The notes: a model not told the origin generated them from the letters alone. DNA of 64,000 nt from Holophagales bacterium (GCA_009845425.1 VXZQ01000002.1:62001-126000), one strand, 5' to 3'; counted from the stretch's first letter, positions 1-9,443 are shown. Numbers and translations are program-made.

Positions 1-1
1 G

Positions 2-214
2 GGACTCAGGCCCTGGTTCCGCGCCGGCCCCCGCAGTTGTCCTGAACACACGATCGTCTGCGGCCACTGGGCCGCCCTCGGACTGCAGCTCGAGCCCGAT
101 TTCATTGCCCTTGACACCGGCTGCGTCTGGGGCGGTCGGCTGACGGCAGTGCGCCTCGATGACCGCCGGGTCGTACAGGAAGTTCAGTCCGACAGCCGGC
201 CAGTCCACTGGTAG
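2..214 (+). CDS. apaH: Diadenosine tetraphosphatase (symmetrical), C-terminal fragment
   Basis: Only the last 70 codons are in the window; the gene begins upstream of base 1. Frame 2 reads into VCGHWAALG and then ALDTGCVWGGRLTAVRL before a TAG stop. The GHWA and LDTGCxWGG motifs are the hallmark C-terminal blocks of ApaH, a calcineurin-like metallophosphatase that splits Ap4A into two ADP. The histidine of GHW is a metal ligand in this family. Nothing can be said about its operon because the upstream part is missing. The assignment rests on these two motifs, which are distinctive. Confidence 0.85.
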   Translation, partial: GLRPWFRAGPRSCPEHTIVCGHWAALGLQLEPDFIALDTGCVWGGRLTAVRLDDRRVVQEVQSDSRPVHW

Positions 215-279
215 CGGCCTGCCGCTAGAGTCGAACTCGAAACCCGGAAACCAACCGGGCTTCCCGTTCGTTGTAACCA

Positions 280-657
280 ATGAAGACTCCCGAACCGGAT
301 GGGGCGCCGGACCGGGAAGAGGCAACCAGGAAGATGAAGGACGCATACGCGATCTCCCGCATCCTGCTGGCGGATGTTTACGACGCGACCGCCGAGCCGG
401 AGTCCGCCCCGGCGCCGCCGCGGCAGCGTCTGCGCCGGCTTGCCCTGACGCTGTCGACACTGCTGTTCGCGGCGGCTCACGCGTCGCCGGAGCGGCGCGG
501 TGCGTCCGACGAGGCGCTCGACCGGTTGAACGAGATGACCTCGACGATCGAGGCCTGCCAGGACGGCGGCGTGCTGTCACCCGCCGAAGCGGAGCGCCTG
601 CGCCAGATGAGCGAGGCGCTCGACCGCAGCCTCCGCGACGACGACGCCCCTGTCTGA
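280..657 (+). CDS. Hypothetical protein with one hydrophobic segment
   Basis: I do not recognise this 125-residue protein. The N-terminal half is charged, a hydrophobic stretch (LALTLSTLLFAAAHA) lies near residues 54-68, and the C-terminal half looks helical and acidic. An alternative start at 334 (ATG, residue 19) has an AGGA a few bases upstream and may be the true one. It follows apaH by 65 bases on the same strand and converges on the ATP-grasp gene, with only 16 bases between the two stops. Codon usage is GC-rich like the neighbours, and the opposite strand offers no better gene here. Confidence 0.5.
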   Translation: MKTPEPDGAPDREEATRKMKDAYAISRILLADVYDATAEPESAPAPPRQRLRRLALTLSTLLFAAAHASPERRGASDEALDRLNEMTSTIEACQDGGVLSPAEAERLRQMSEALDRSLRDDDAPV

Positions 658-677
658 CGCCGCGGGGCGGCGGTCAG
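654..677. terminator. Hairpin between convergent genes
   Basis: CTGACGCCGC pairs with GCGGCGGTCAG around a GGG loop, with one bulged G. The stem contains both facing stop codons: TGA of the small plus-strand gene and TGA of the minus-strand ATP-grasp gene. There is no T-run on either side, so it is at best a weak bidirectional terminator or RNA 3' stabiliser. Part of the symmetry is automatic because TGA faces TCA. Confidence 0.35.
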
Positions 678-2062
678 GACACCCCGAGGAGGCGCGGCAG
701 CTCCACAGTCATCAGCTCGTCGACGTGGGAGCGGCTCGAGCCCAGCGCCACGACATCGAACTTGCCGAACTGCTTCAGCGGTCCCACGTTGTAGAGCAGG
801 AACCGGCCAGCCTCCGAGCCCCGGTCAAGCACGGTGTCGCCGAACCGGGCCAGGAGCTGATGGAACGTAGTCCCTCTGAGTTCCGGGTGAACGAAGGCCT
901 GCGCCTGGTACGGCGGGCGGGCGGCCGGGGAGAGGCGATCGACGAGGTTCATCGGGGTGCTGGTGCCGCCCCAACGTCCGTTGCACTCCGTGAACACGAC
1001 CCGGCCGTCCGGCAGCACCAGGTGGTCGAACGAACAGCGGCCGACGTAGCCCAGGCGTTGCAGGGCGACCGCTAGCTGTCCTGACTGCGACACGATCCGC
1101 TCCTCCACCTCCGCTGTCAGGCTGCTCGGCCGGCTGCCGACGAAGACGCCCTCGTCCCCGGCCAGGATCTGCTCGTAGACGCCGCTGAGAATCGGCTCAC
1201 CGCCACCGGGCGGCGGCAGCCACCACTGCGTCGAAGGCGACGATGTCGCCGCTTCCCAGCACACCGCGAGCACGTCCTCGTCGCCCTCCCAGCCGGTCCT
1301 CTCGAGGAAGCCCCGAACGATCTCCAGGACGCCCGGGAATCCGAAGCGACGGAGCGCCGCGGACTCGAACACCTCGTTGCCCATCGCCGAAGCGCAGCGC
1401 AACCGCTTGAGCGCCACGGACGGACCCGCTTCCGAGAGTTCGAGCAGCGCCCGGGCCAGCGCTTCCGCCGAGGCCGACCGGCGGCTCCCGGGCAGGAAGC
1501 CGGGACCGAGGACAGCGGTGACGAGGTCCTCGAAGTTCGCCTTGTCGTTGGCGATCCAGGTCACCGGCGGCGGCGGCGCCAGCACCCGCACCCGGGCGCC
1601 GGTCTCGGCGGCAACGGCCGCCGCGAGCTCCCAGATCGCCTCGGTACCGAGGAAGGGTTCGACGACGAGGCCGCCACGGCGGGCAAGCGCTCCCAGCCGG
1701 TCCAGAAGCGGGCGGTTCTCCATGCAGGCCCGGGCGATCGCAAGCCGGTCGCCGGCGGGGTCGACGGCCAGGAGTTCCACCGCCCCGAGGCCGAGGACTT
1801 CCCGGCAGTAGCGCTCGTAGCCGGCCGACGCGGGCGTCGAGGCGACATAGACGTCGCCTCCCCGCGCTCGCAGCCGGGCCCGGTGCTGGTAGTGCTCGAC
1901 GCCGCTCACGCCGTCCAGGAACGGAATCGCCGCGAAGTCGTCCAGGTGAACGGCTCTGGTCCCCGCGTCGCTCGCCCGATAGCGAAGCGGCTCGAAGGGT
2001 CGGAGCCGCTGCTCGAGGTCGAGCCGGTCCCGGAACTCCGCCACCGCGGCGTCGACGGTCAC
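674..2062 (-). CDS. ATP-grasp family ligase (pre-ATP-grasp / PGM1-like)
   Basis: Last gene of the menaquinone run. A GTG start overlaps the menE stop (GTGA), giving 462 residues. The first third carries HYQHRARLRARGGDVYVAS and an alternating region that resembles the pre-ATP-grasp domain of PGM1-type peptide ligases. NDKANFEDLV near residue 190 fits the start of an ATP-grasp core. SFDHLVLPDG followed by TECNGRWGG near residues 344-366 matches the acidic/asparagine Mg-ATP site of ATP-grasp enzymes. Such enzymes join a carboxylate to an amine through an acyl phosphate. The substrate cannot be read from sequence. Tight coupling to menE suggests co-expression with menaquinone synthesis, but a role in that pathway is inference only. 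Confidence 0.65.
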   Translation of the reverse strand: MTVDAAVAEFRDRLDLEQRLRPFEPLRYRASDAGTRAVHLDDFAAIPFLDGVSGVEHYQHRARLRARGGDVYVASTPASAGYERYCREVLGLGAVELLAVDPAGDRLAIARACMENRPLLDRLGALARRGGLVVEPFLGTEAIWELAAAVAAETGARVRVLAPPPPVTWIANDKANFEDLVTAVLGPGFLPGSRRSASAEALARALLELSEAGPSVALKRLRCASAMGNEVFESAALRRFGFPGVLEIVRGFLERTGWEGDEDVLAVCWEAATSSPSTQWWLPPPGGGEPILSGVYEQILAGDEGVFVGSRPSSLTAEVEERIVSQSGQLAVALQRLGYVGRCSFDHLVLPDGRVVFTECNGRWGGTSTPMNLVDRLSPAARPPYQAQAFVHPELRGTTFHQLLARFGDTVLDRGSEAGRFLLYNVGPLKQFGKFDVVALGSSRSHVDELMTVELPRLLGVS

Positions 2063-3495
2063 CGTCCGGCCTCCCCCACCCGCGGGGTCGGTGACTCGAT
2101 CAGGAGTCGAGCGCACGCAATGCGGTCCACCTTGCCCGAGGCGGCCACGGGTAGACGATCCACGACGCTCCAGCACCGCGGGCGCTTGAACCCGGCGAGA
2201 CGTCCACCAAGGTGCCGCCCGAGTCCGGCCAGCCCGCCGAGCGCCTCGAACCCGGCGGCCGGAACCAGGACGGCACCCACCCGTTCGCCCCACTCCTCGT
2301 CCTCCAGACCGACGACGCAGGCCTCCGCCGCCCCGGGCCACTCCACGACGGCCGCTTCGACTTCCGCCGGATCGACGTTCTCGCCGCCGCTCACGATCCG
2401 GTCAGAGCGGCGACCCACGACCCGGAGTCGGCCGTCCTCGTCGATCGAGCCCAGGTCGCCCGTATCAAACCAGCCATCCGCCTCGAAGGGACGTTCAAGC
2501 GGCGCGCCCGGTTCCGCGCCCAGATAGCCGTCGAACAGCGCGTCGCCCCGCACCTGAATCGTGCCGGCCGACCCGTCCGGAGCCGCAACGCGAACCTCGA
2601 CCCCGGGCAGCGGCTCACCCACGCCTCCCGGCGTCTCGTCCCACCGCTCCGTGGCGACCTGCGAACAGGCCTCCGTCAGCCCGTAGGTCGCGAACACCGG
2701 CCAGCCGCCTTCCCTTGCCCGCTCCATCAGCACCTCGGGAGCGCCGGCGCCCCCCACGAGCACGGCCCGAAGGCTCGGCGGCGGGCGCCTGGTCGTCTGA
2801 AGCAGGCGCGCGAGCATCGTCGGCACGACGGACAGGAGGGTCACCCGGTCGCGTTCGACGACCCGGAGGGTCTCGTCCGCGTCGAAGTTCCCGGACGCCC
2901 CACGCCCACCCACGACCACCGCCCGTCGCGCCTGGAGACAACGGATCACAACCATCAGGCCGCCGACGTGAGCCGTGGGCAGGCTCAGAAGCCAGCGGTC
3001 GTCGGCGCGCCAACCCATGGCCCGCCCGTGCGCGCGCGCCGATGCGCGCAGTGCCGCCCGGCTGAGCACGGCACCCCGCGGCTGACCCGTCGTGCCGGAA
3101 GTGAAGACGATGGCCGCGCCCGGCCCGACGCTCGGATTGCCAACCCCGGCGGCCGCCGGCGGCGCAGCCAAAGCTCCGCCACTCTCGACACAAACGCACG
3201 CCCCGGCCATCGCGATCGCCCGGTCGCGTTCGGCGCGGGTCCACCGCGGGTGGATCAGCACGAACGACACCCGGCCCTCCAGCACCGCGAGCAGCGTGAC
3301 GACCGCCTCGGGCCCCGCGCCGCCGACGACGGCGACGACCGGCGCGGTCACGCCATCGAGCCGCGGCCGCAACGCGTCCCGCGTCCGATCCACGCGCTCG
3401 GCAAGCTCACCCCAACCGACCTCGCGGCCACCATCGACCAACGCCGGCCCGCGCGCTTCACGCTCCGCCGCTCGAACCGAGAGCGCGCCCTTCAG
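2059..3495 (-). CDS. menE: o-Succinylbenzoate-CoA ligase
   Basis: An acyl/aryl-CoA ligase of the ANL superfamily. It should activate o-succinylbenzoate to its CoA thioester through an acyl-adenylate, just before MenB acts. FTSGTTGQPRG (about residues 131-141) is the phosphate-binding loop, YGLTE and GWFDTGDLG are core motifs, and ASGKVDR near the C-terminus holds the catalytic lysine. The position between menA and the ATP-grasp gene fits. No ATG, GTG or TTG fits at the N-terminus. The most economical start is a CTG that overlaps the menA stop as CTGA, giving 478 residues. A start further upstream inside menA would add an arginine-rich tail with no family resemblance. Confidence 0.88.
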   Translation of the reverse strand: MKGALSVRAAEREARGPALVDGGREVGWGELAERVDRTRDALRPRLDGVTAPVVAVVGGAGPEAVVTLLAVLEGRVSFVLIHPRWTRAERDRAIAMAGACVCVESGGALAAPPAAAGVGNPSVGPGAAIVFTSGTTGQPRGAVLSRAALRASARAHGRAMGWRADDRWLLSLPTAHVGGLMVVIRCLQARRAVVVGGRGASGNFDADETLRVVERDRVTLLSVVPTMLARLLQTTRRPPPSLRAVLVGGAGAPEVLMERAREGGWPVFATYGLTEACSQVATERWDETPGGVGEPLPGVEVRVAAPDGSAGTIQVRGDALFDGYLGAEPGAPLERPFEADGWFDTGDLGSIDEDGRLRVVGRRSDRIVSGGENVDPAEVEAAVVEWPGAAEACVVGLEDEEWGERVGAVLVPAAGFEALGGLAGLGRHLGGRLAGFKRPRCWSVVDRLPVAASGKVDRIACARLLIESPTPRVGEAGR

Positions 3496-4424
3496 GACCG
3501 CGCCCCCAGGACGATGCCGATCGACAGGAGCACGCCGAACAGGAGGAGCAGGCGCGCGGTCGCCGCCAGGGTCCGGTTGAGGGCCGCCCCCTCGCCGCGC
3601 CATACGGACCGCAGCACGGCGACCGCGAACGGCAGGGCAAGCCACGACAGCATGGGCCACGGACCGAGGACCGCCACCATCGGCAGGACGGCGAGGAAGG
3701 CCACACTAAGGAAGGCCGCGTACTCGATGAGACCGAAGCGGCGGCCAAACCGCACGATCAGGGTGCGTTTCCCGGCTGCCGCGTCCGTTTCCTGATCGCG
3801 GAGGTTGTTCGTGACGAGAATCGCAACGGACAGCGAGCCCACGGCAAGGCCGGCCCACCAGGCCGAAGGCGGCGCGGAGAGCGCCTGTACCCACGTCGTC
3901 CCGACAACCGCCGCGAAACCGAAGAAGAGCAGCACGAACACGTCGCCCAGGCCGACGTAGGCGAGTGGCCAGGGACCGGCGGTGTAGAGCAGACCGGAGG
4001 CAATCGCGAGGCCGCCCACCGCGAGCACGGGCCAGCCGGCAACCGATGCCAGGTAGAGGCCGCAAAGCACGGCCGCTCCGAACGCACACCAGGCGCCGCC
4101 CCAGACCGCGCCGCGACTGAGCAGGCCGGACTGGACCGCTCGCCGTGGACCGACGCGCTTCTCCGTGTCGGCGCCGCGGTCGAAGTCGAGTACGTCGTTC
4201 GACAGGTTCGTGCCGATCTGAAGACCGAGCGCCGTCCCCAGCGCAGCCAGCGCCGGACCCAGGCGAGAACCGCCCACCGAAACGGCGCACGCGGTCCCCA
4301 CGAGCACCGGCGTGACGCCGGCCCAGAGCGTCTTCGGTCGAACTGCCTCGAACCAGGCGGCCAGCTTGCCCGGCCGGTCATCTCCGGCGGCCGGGCAAGC
4401 CGGGCCCGGGACGCCCGGGCTCAT
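3492..4424 (-). CDS. menA: 1,4-Dihydroxy-2-naphthoate polyprenyltransferase
   Basis: A UbiA-superfamily integral membrane prenyltransferase that attaches the polyprenyl tail to dihydroxynaphthoate, releasing CO2 and diphosphate. The 310 residues contain two aspartate-rich motifs, [11 protein letters not shown] (76-86) and NNLRDQETD (206-214), which bind Mg-diphosphate, and about eight to nine hydrophobic helices. The ATG start overlaps the menB stop by four bases (ATGA), which fixes it well. The tail substrate is probably made by the polyprenyl diphosphate synthase encoded upstream in the same run. The product is demethylmenaquinone, the substrate of MenG. Confidence 0.93.
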   Translation of the reverse strand: MSPGVPGPACPAAGDDRPGKLAAWFEAVRPKTLWAGVTPVLVGTACAVSVGGSRLGPALAALGTALGLQIGTNLSNDVLDFDRGADTEKRVGPRRAVQSGLLSRGAVWGGAWCAFGAAVLCGLYLASVAGWPVLAVGGLAIASGLLYTAGPWPLAYVGLGDVFVLLFFGFAAVVGTTWVQALSAPPSAWWAGLAVGSLSVAILVTNNLRDQETDAAAGKRTLIVRFGRRFGLIEYAAFLSVAFLAVLPMVAVLGPWPMLSWLALPFAVAVLRSVWRGEGAALNRTLAATARLLLLFGVLLSIGIVLGARS

Positions 4425-5269
4425 GGGTAGCGCTGGAACTTCGAGAAGTCCGGCTTCCGCTTCTCCAGGAACGCCTGCCGGCCCTCCTGCCCTTCCTGCG
4501 TCATGTAGAAGAGCAGAGTCGCGTTCCCCGCCAGCTCCTGGAGGCCGGCCTGGCCGTCGCAGTCCGCGTTCATCGCCGCCTTCAGGCAGCGGAGCGCCAT
4601 CGGGCTGTTGGCCAGCATCTCCCGGCACCACTGGAGGGTTTCCTGCTCGAGGCGCTCGAGAGGCACGACCGTGTTGACCAGACCCATGTCCAGCGCCTGC
4701 CGGGCGTTGTACTGGCGGCACAGGAACCAGATCTCCCGCGCCTTCTTCTGGCCCACGATCCGCGCCATGTACGAGGCACCGTAGCCGCCGTCGAAGCTGC
4801 CGACCCGCGGCCCGGTCTGGCCGAAGCGGGCGTTGTCGGCGGCGATCGTCAGGTCGCAGACCATGTGCAGCACGTGGCCGCCACCGATCGCGTAGCCGGC
4901 GACCATCGCCACGACCGGCTTCGGCAACGTGCGGATCTGACGTTGCAGGTCGAGGACGTTCAGGCGCGGCACGCCGTCGTCGCCGACGTAGCCGGCGTCG
5001 CCCCGGATGCGCTGATCGCCGCCCGAACAGAAGGCGCTTCGCCCTTCGCCGGTGAGGATCACCGCGCCGACCTCCCCGTCATCGCGGGCCACGTCCACGG
5101 CCGCGCTCATCTCCTGGACGGTCAGCGGCCGGAACGCGTTGCGCACCTCCGGCCGGTTGATCGTGATCTTGGCGATCCCCTCCGGCTCACCGTCGACATA
5201 GGACTTCTCGTAGCGGATGTCCGTGTAGTCACCGCCACGCCGCCATTCCTGGTGCGATTCTCCGCTCAT
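4421..5269 (-). CDS. menB: 1,4-Dihydroxy-2-naphthoyl-CoA synthase
   Basis: A crotonase-fold enzyme that closes the second ring of menaquinone by Dieckmann-type cyclisation of o-succinylbenzoyl-Co[11 protein letters not shown] (81-90), [21 protein letters not shown] (from about 125) and the [14 protein letters not shown] block are diagnostic. The QTG glycine, rather than the QTD aspartate of mycobacterial MenB, points to the bicarbonate-dependent type I subgroup. The start at 5269 has AAGGAGG about nine bases upstream; an earlier in-frame start would add an arginine-rich tail. A 72-base gap to menH is the largest in the run, and could hold a secondary promoter. Confidence 0.95.
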   Translation of the reverse strand: MSGESHQEWRRGGDYTDIRYEKSYVDGEPEGIAKITINRPEVRNAFRPLTVQEMSAAVDVARDDGEVGAVILTGEGRSAFCSGGDQRIRGDAGYVGDDGVPRLNVLDLQRQIRTLPKPVVAMVAGYAIGGGHVLHMVCDLTIAADNARFGQTGPRVGSFDGGYGASYMARIVGQKKAREIWFLCRQYNARQALDMGLVNTVVPLERLEQETLQWCREMLANSPMALRCLKAAMNADCDGQAGLQELAGNATLLFYMTQEGQEGRQAFLEKRKPDFSKFQRYP

Positions 5270-5341
5270 CCCCCCACGCCTCCTTCGATCGGCGACACTA
5301 CAACGGCCGCCATCACCGGAACGGGTTGTCACGGGCGCGCG

Positions 5342-6166
5342 TCAAGAGTAGTCGTCGAAGTCCTCGTCCATGCGGTGGATGAGGCGCCCGTCCCCTGGTT
5401 GTTGCGCGACGGTTCGTTCCAGGGATCTGTTCAGAAGCCGAGCCAAGCGGGCAGGCGCCTCCAGGGGAACGTTGTGGCCGACTCCGTCGACGATATGGAC
5501 CGTGGCGGCCGGCAGGAGTCCGGCCATCTGGCGCGCCAGGGCACTGAACTTCGTATCCAAACTACCGGCGATCAGCTCGATCGGGCAGCAGATCGCGGAC
5601 AGGAAAGGTCGGAAGTCCGGCATCGCGCCTAGACTGAGTGTCCTCATCGCCGAAGCGAGAGCGACCCGGCTGTGACCAAGGCGAATCCTCCTCTGCTCCT
5701 CAAGTGCCTCGGAGGCAAGCCGGGTCTGACTCGCGAACAGAGCCAGCCTCGACCACTCACGGTCGAACGCCGACAGGCCTCGTTCTTCGATCAGGCGCGC
5801 CCACGTCCCGTCCGCCTTGCGACGCTCGGCCCGCTCGCGGTCGTCGCCAATGCCCGGGTTGGCACCGATCAGGGCGGCGCCCGCGAACAGATCCGCATGC
5901 CGCACCAGCAGGCCCAACGCCAGGCGCCCGCCCAGGGAGTAGCCGGACAGATAGCGCGGAGCCGGCGCGGTCTCGGCGACCACCGACGCCAATCGATCCA
6001 CCTCCGCATCGAAGGAGGTGCCAGCAGGTGCGACCGGAACCGTCGGACCTGCCCCACGATGGCCGTACACCACGGGCGCGCAGCTCGGCATGTGGAGCCG
6101 GGCACGGACACTGCGCCAGCTCTCCGAACTACCGGAGAATCCGTGGATCAGAACAGCCGTCGTCAT
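5342..6166 (-). CDS. menH: SHCHC synthase, alpha/beta hydrolase
   Basis: A 274-residue alpha/beta-hydrolase that fits 2-succinyl-6-hydroxy-2,4-cyclohexadiene-1-carboxylate synthase, which eliminates pyruvate from the MenD product. The N-terminus runs straight into LIHGFSGSSESW (oxyanion region). The nucleophile elbow GYSLGG places Ser77, GSLDTKF supplies the aspartate, and GVGHNVPLE supplies the histidine. The start ATG shares one base with the menD stop (TGATG). Sequence alone cannot separate MenH from other small hydrolases, but its place directly after menD decides the call. Confidence 0.88.
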   Translation of the reverse strand: MTTAVLIHGFSGSSESWRSVRARLHMPSCAPVVYGHRGAGPTVPVAPAGTSFDAEVDRLASVVAETAPAPRYLSGYSLGGRLALGLLVRHADLFAGAALIGANPGIGDDRERAERRKADGTWARLIEERGLSAFDREWSRLALFASQTRLASEALEEQRRIRLGHSRVALASAMRTLSLGAMPDFRPFLSAICCPIELIAGSLDTKFSALARQMAGLLPAATVHIVDGVGHNVPLEAPARLARLLNRSLERTVAQQPGDGRLIHRMDEDFDDYS

Positions 6167-8004
6167 CAGGAACCAGGGAACGCAGCCATCGCCCGACTCA
6201 GCGCTTTCTCGCCCTGAGCGAGCGCCCCCGGCACCGTCCGGGCAACAACAAGCGAGACACCGCGGCGGCCCAGCGCCGCCGCGAAGCCGCGTTCGAGCGC
6301 AGGCGCCGTGTCGACACGATCGCAAGGTAGGCCGAACGCCTGCGCCAGACCCGGGAAGTCGACCCGGTGGGGAGTGACCCAGTGCCGTCCCTCCGGGCTC
6401 CGGAACACCTCGGACGATGCAATGGGAAGCCGCTCGAAGATCCGACCGCCCCTGTTGTCGATCACGACGATCACCGCCGGCGGCCCGTCCCGGTACTCGG
6501 AGGCCGCCGTCAGACCGTCGAGATCGTGCAGGAGGCTGACATCGCCGACGACCAGCACTCCAGCCGGGAATTCACCGGTCGAAAGCGATCCCAGGAAGCC
6601 CGCAATCAGGCCGTCGATCCCACCCAGCCCACGCTGGCTGGCTACCCAGACGCGGTGCCCGAGCTGCCCCACCCAGGTCTCGACGAGACGGACGGGAAGA
6701 CTGTTCCCCAGCATCAGGAGCGCGCCCGAGGGTGTCGCCAAGGCCGCGCGGCGAGTGACTTCACCGTCGTGGAATGCTCCCGGTCTGGACCCGGCAACCA
6801 GGTTCGCGACCGCTCCCTGGAAGCGACAGCAGAGGTCCAGCACATCCCGGCGCCAGGTAGCCACTCCCGCCGCAGGCGAAGCTGACTCCAGAGCGGAGCA
6901 CAGTCCGGCGACAGTGCTCCCGACATCTCCCAACAGGAAAGCCGAACCAAGTCCGGCCGGATCGGTCCACGGTCCATCCGAGACCACGACCTGCGGCGCA
7001 CCGCAGGCTTCCAGGAGGCGCTGCGTCCCGGCTGACACCGGCGACGCTCCTACCTGCAGGATGAGGTCCGGGACCGGCAGAGTGTTCCCACCGTCCGCCG
7101 TCCAGGCGGTACCCAGGCAATCGGCGAGACAGGATGCCTCGCCGGCAGCGCTCCCTTCCACGAAACGGCTCTGGCTGGTCGCCTCGGCGAGTAGCGGAAA
7201 GCCGGTCCTCCGAGCAAGCGCCGCGAGGCCGAAGGCGTCGGCGGCGGCCTCACGAGCCGGCGGCGGCGGCAGGGGCAAGGGACCGGCAACGATCAGGCCA
7301 CGCGCCGCTTGCCGGCATAGCGCCGCCGCCCGGTCTAGCGCCGCCGGATCCGGCTGCGCCGCCGGTACAGCCGCCTCGATGGGCTCACGAAGCAGAGCGT
7401 CAACCGCCGCCGCGAGCGAACCGTCTCCGGCACCCGCCTCCGGCTCGAGCGGCTTGCGCGCCCGTACGTTCACGTGCACCGCGGCCGGCCGCGGCCAACG
7501 GGAACGGAAGACGGCCTGAGCGGCGGTTCGCCGGATCGCCCGCAGGCTCAGCGGATCGACCGGACCCGCGAGATCGACTTCCGCGAAGTGGTTCACGAAC
7601 GAGCCGAAGAGCTTCGTCTGGTCCGTGGTCTGGGGCGCGGCGCAGTCCATCAACTCGATCGGCCGGTCGGCGGTCAGGGCGATCAGGGGAACACCGGCCT
7701 CGCGGGCTTCCATCATCGCCGGCAGGTAGTGCGCCGGCGCCGTCCCCGAGGTGCAGATCAGGACCGTCGGCATGCCCGTGGCCCGTGCCTGCCCGAGCGC
7801 GAAGAACCCGGCCGCCCGTTCGTCGATGATGCTGGCGACGTCCAGGCCGGCGGCCGCGGCGTCGAGCGCCGCCAGCACCAGCGGCGTCGAGCGGGAACCC
7901 GGGCTCGTGACCGCCCGCCGGACGCCGGCGCGCATCAGGGCGCCGACCAAGAGCCGCGCACGCTGAAACTGCGCCTCGCCCGCGGCGGCTCCCGCTAACC
8001 CCAT
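6166..8004 (-). CDS. menD: SEPHCHC synthase (2-oxoglutarate decarboxylase type)
   Basis: A thiamine-diphosphate enzyme of 612 residues that adds the succinic semialdehyde-ThDP unit from 2-oxoglutarate to isochorismate, the first committed menaquinone step. TSPGSRSTPL near the N-terminus is the substrate loop, IIDERAAGFFALG contains the catalytic glutamate, and the C-terminal VVGDVSLLHDLDGL followed about 30 residues later by DNRGGRIF is the GDx25-30N cofactor motif. Length and domain order are normal. Its ATG lies 10 bases inside the end of menF, so the two are translationally coupled. Confidence 0.95.
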   Translation of the reverse strand: MGLAGAAAGEAQFQRARLLVGALMRAGVRRAVTSPGSRSTPLVLAALDAAAAGLDVASIIDERAAGFFALGQARATGMPTVLICTSGTAPAHYLPAMMEAREAGVPLIALTADRPIELMDCAAPQTTDQTKLFGSFVNHFAEVDLAGPVDPLSLRAIRRTAAQAVFRSRWPRPAAVHVNVRARKPLEPEAGAGDGSLAAAVDALLREPIEAAVPAAQPDPAALDRAAALCRQAARGLIVAGPLPLPPPPAREAAADAFGLAALARRTGFPLLAEATSQSRFVEGSAAGEASCLADCLGTAWTADGGNTLPVPDLILQVGASPVSAGTQRLLEACGAPQVVVSDGPWTDPAGLGSAFLLGDVGSTVAGLCSALESASPAAGVATWRRDVLDLCCRFQGAVANLVAGSRPGAFHDGEVTRRAALATPSGALLMLGNSLPVRLVETWVGQLGHRVWVASQRGLGGIDGLIAGFLGSLSTGEFPAGVLVVGDVSLLHDLDGLTAASEYRDGPPAVIVVIDNRGGRIFERLPIASSEVFRSPEGRHWVTPHRVDFPGLAQAFGLPCDRVDTAPALERGFAAALGRRGVSLVVARTVPGALAQGEKALSRAMAAFPGS

Positions 8005-9443
8005 GCTCCGAGGATCGCGTCCAGCTTGAGGTTCGTCTCAGCCAGCTCGCGCGCCGGATCGGAGTCGGCGACGATGCCGTTGCCCGAGTAGAGCAGACCT
8101 CGACGCCGGGTCGCGAGACAGGAACGGAGAGCGACCGAGAACTCGCCATCGCCCCTGCCATCGAACCACCCGACCGGACCCGCGTACCAGCCCCGATCCC
8201 GGTCTTCGCTGCGCCGGATCGCAGCCAGGGCGAGAGCCGTCGGTCTACCGGCGACCGCAGGGGTCGGGTGAAGCGCCCGGACCAGCCCCAGCACGTGCGG
8301 TGGCTCGACGGTCTCCGGCAGGGCGGCGCGAATCGGCGTCTCCAGGTGCATCACGTTCGGCAAGACCCGGACTTCCGGAGGGTCGGGGGGCGCCACCGCC
8401 CCGCAGCTCTGGTCGAGGCGCTCGACCAGGTAACGCACGACGACGTCGTGCTCCAGCCTGTCCTTCCGGCTCTCCAACAGACGCCGCTCCAACTTGCGGC
8501 GCCGCGCCGGTGACGGGTTGCTCGCAATCGAACCGGCCAGCGCCTGCGTCTCGATCCGGCGACCCCGGCGACGGACCAGCAGCTCCGGCGTCGCACCGAA
8601 GAAGATCGAGCCGCCGCGCAGAAAGGCGAAGAAAGTGCAGGTGGGCATGCTGTGCCGCAGGCGCCCGGCGATGCGGGCAAGGTCGTCGATGCCGAACGGC
8701 CGGTCGAGGTCGAGCTCGACGGCGCGCGCCGCGACGACCTTCTGCAGCCGTTCAGAGAGCACCTCCCCACGAAGCTCCTCCACCCGCTGGAGCCACTCCG
8801 AAGCGGCCGGGCGATCGAGGCTCCGCAGAATTCCCGGCAGGGCCTCCCGGGAGTTGACCGCCTCCGGCAGCTCTCCCAGGTGTCCGTTGCCGTTGGCGCC
8901 GCTCCCGAAGCCGCCCGTCAGGTCGAGGTCTTCGGCCAGGCGCCGCAGACGTCGCTGCCACTGCGGCGCTTCCGCGACCGCGGTCGCGTCGATGACCGCG
9001 TAGAGATGTCCGGCGTCCCCGTCGGCAACGTATCCCAGCCGCGGCAGGACGAAGCTACCGGAGCCGAACTCGTTCCAATCGGACGCCCCGGAGCCGGCGC
9101 CGTCCGGTCCGGGATCGAAGGCGAGGCCGCCGAAGAGCCGCAGCGGCAACTCGCCCCCGCCGGCCAGTCCGCGAAACAGATCGGACGCCCGTACCGCAAT
9201 CTGGTCGAGCGTGACGCCGCCGGCGATCTCGAAACGCCGGGCCACGCCCCAGCCGGCGCACTGCATGCCGCCGGACGGCGACCACAGGTGGCCCACCGGA
9301 CCGAGCTCGCGAAACCTCCGCGAAGCCCGCCGGAGGAACTCCTCGGGAGCTACGGCCGGCGCCTCGGCGGCAACGGTCAGGAGGCCGGGCCGCGGAGCCC
9401 GCGTCTCCCGACCCGAACGTGGCCTGACCGCCGGAGAAGTCAC
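7995..9443 (-). CDS. menF: Isochorismate synthase
   Basis: A chorismate-utilising enzyme of 482 residues that isomerises chorismate to isochorismate. The conserved C-terminal catalytic block is complete: LQKVVAARAVEL (lysine that activates water), ATPELLVRR, ESRKDRLEHD, HLETPI, LHPTPAVAGRP and the closing SGNGIVADSDP. The GTG start overlaps the menG stop (GTGA). A short Gly/Asn linker (GSGANGNGH) sits in the variable N-terminal part. No lyase or amidotransferase partner is nearby, and menD follows directly, so a menaquinone role is preferred over siderophore or salicylate synthesis. Confidence 0.93.
   Translation of the reverse strand: MTSPAVRPRSGRETRAPRPGLLTVAAEAPAVAPEEFLRRASRRFRELGPVGHLWSPSGGMQCAGWGVARRFEIAGGVTLDQIAVRASDLFRGLAGGGELPLRLFGGLAFDPGPDGAGSGASDWNEFGSGSFVLPRLGYVADGDAGHLYAVIDATAVAEAPQWQRRLRRLAEDLDLTGGFGSGANGNGHLGELPEAVNSREALPGILRSLDRPAASEWLQRVEELRGEVLSERLQKVVAARAVELDLDRPFGIDDLARIAGRLRHSMPTCTFFAFLRGGSIFFGATPELLVRRRGRRIETQALAGSIASNPSPARRRKLERRLLESRKDRLEHDVVVRYLVERLDQSCGAVAPPDPPEVRVLPNVMHLETPIRAALPETVEPPHVLGLVRALHPTPAVAGRPTALALAAIRRSEDRDRGWYAGPVGWFDGRGDGEFSVALRSCLATRRRGLLYSGNGIVADSDPARELAETNLKLDAILGAWG

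Noticed and set aside
2212..3795. A 527-codon plus-strand frame antisense to menE and menA
   Set aside because: Composition is that of a GC-driven shadow, and both menaquinone genes on the other strand carry full motif sets.
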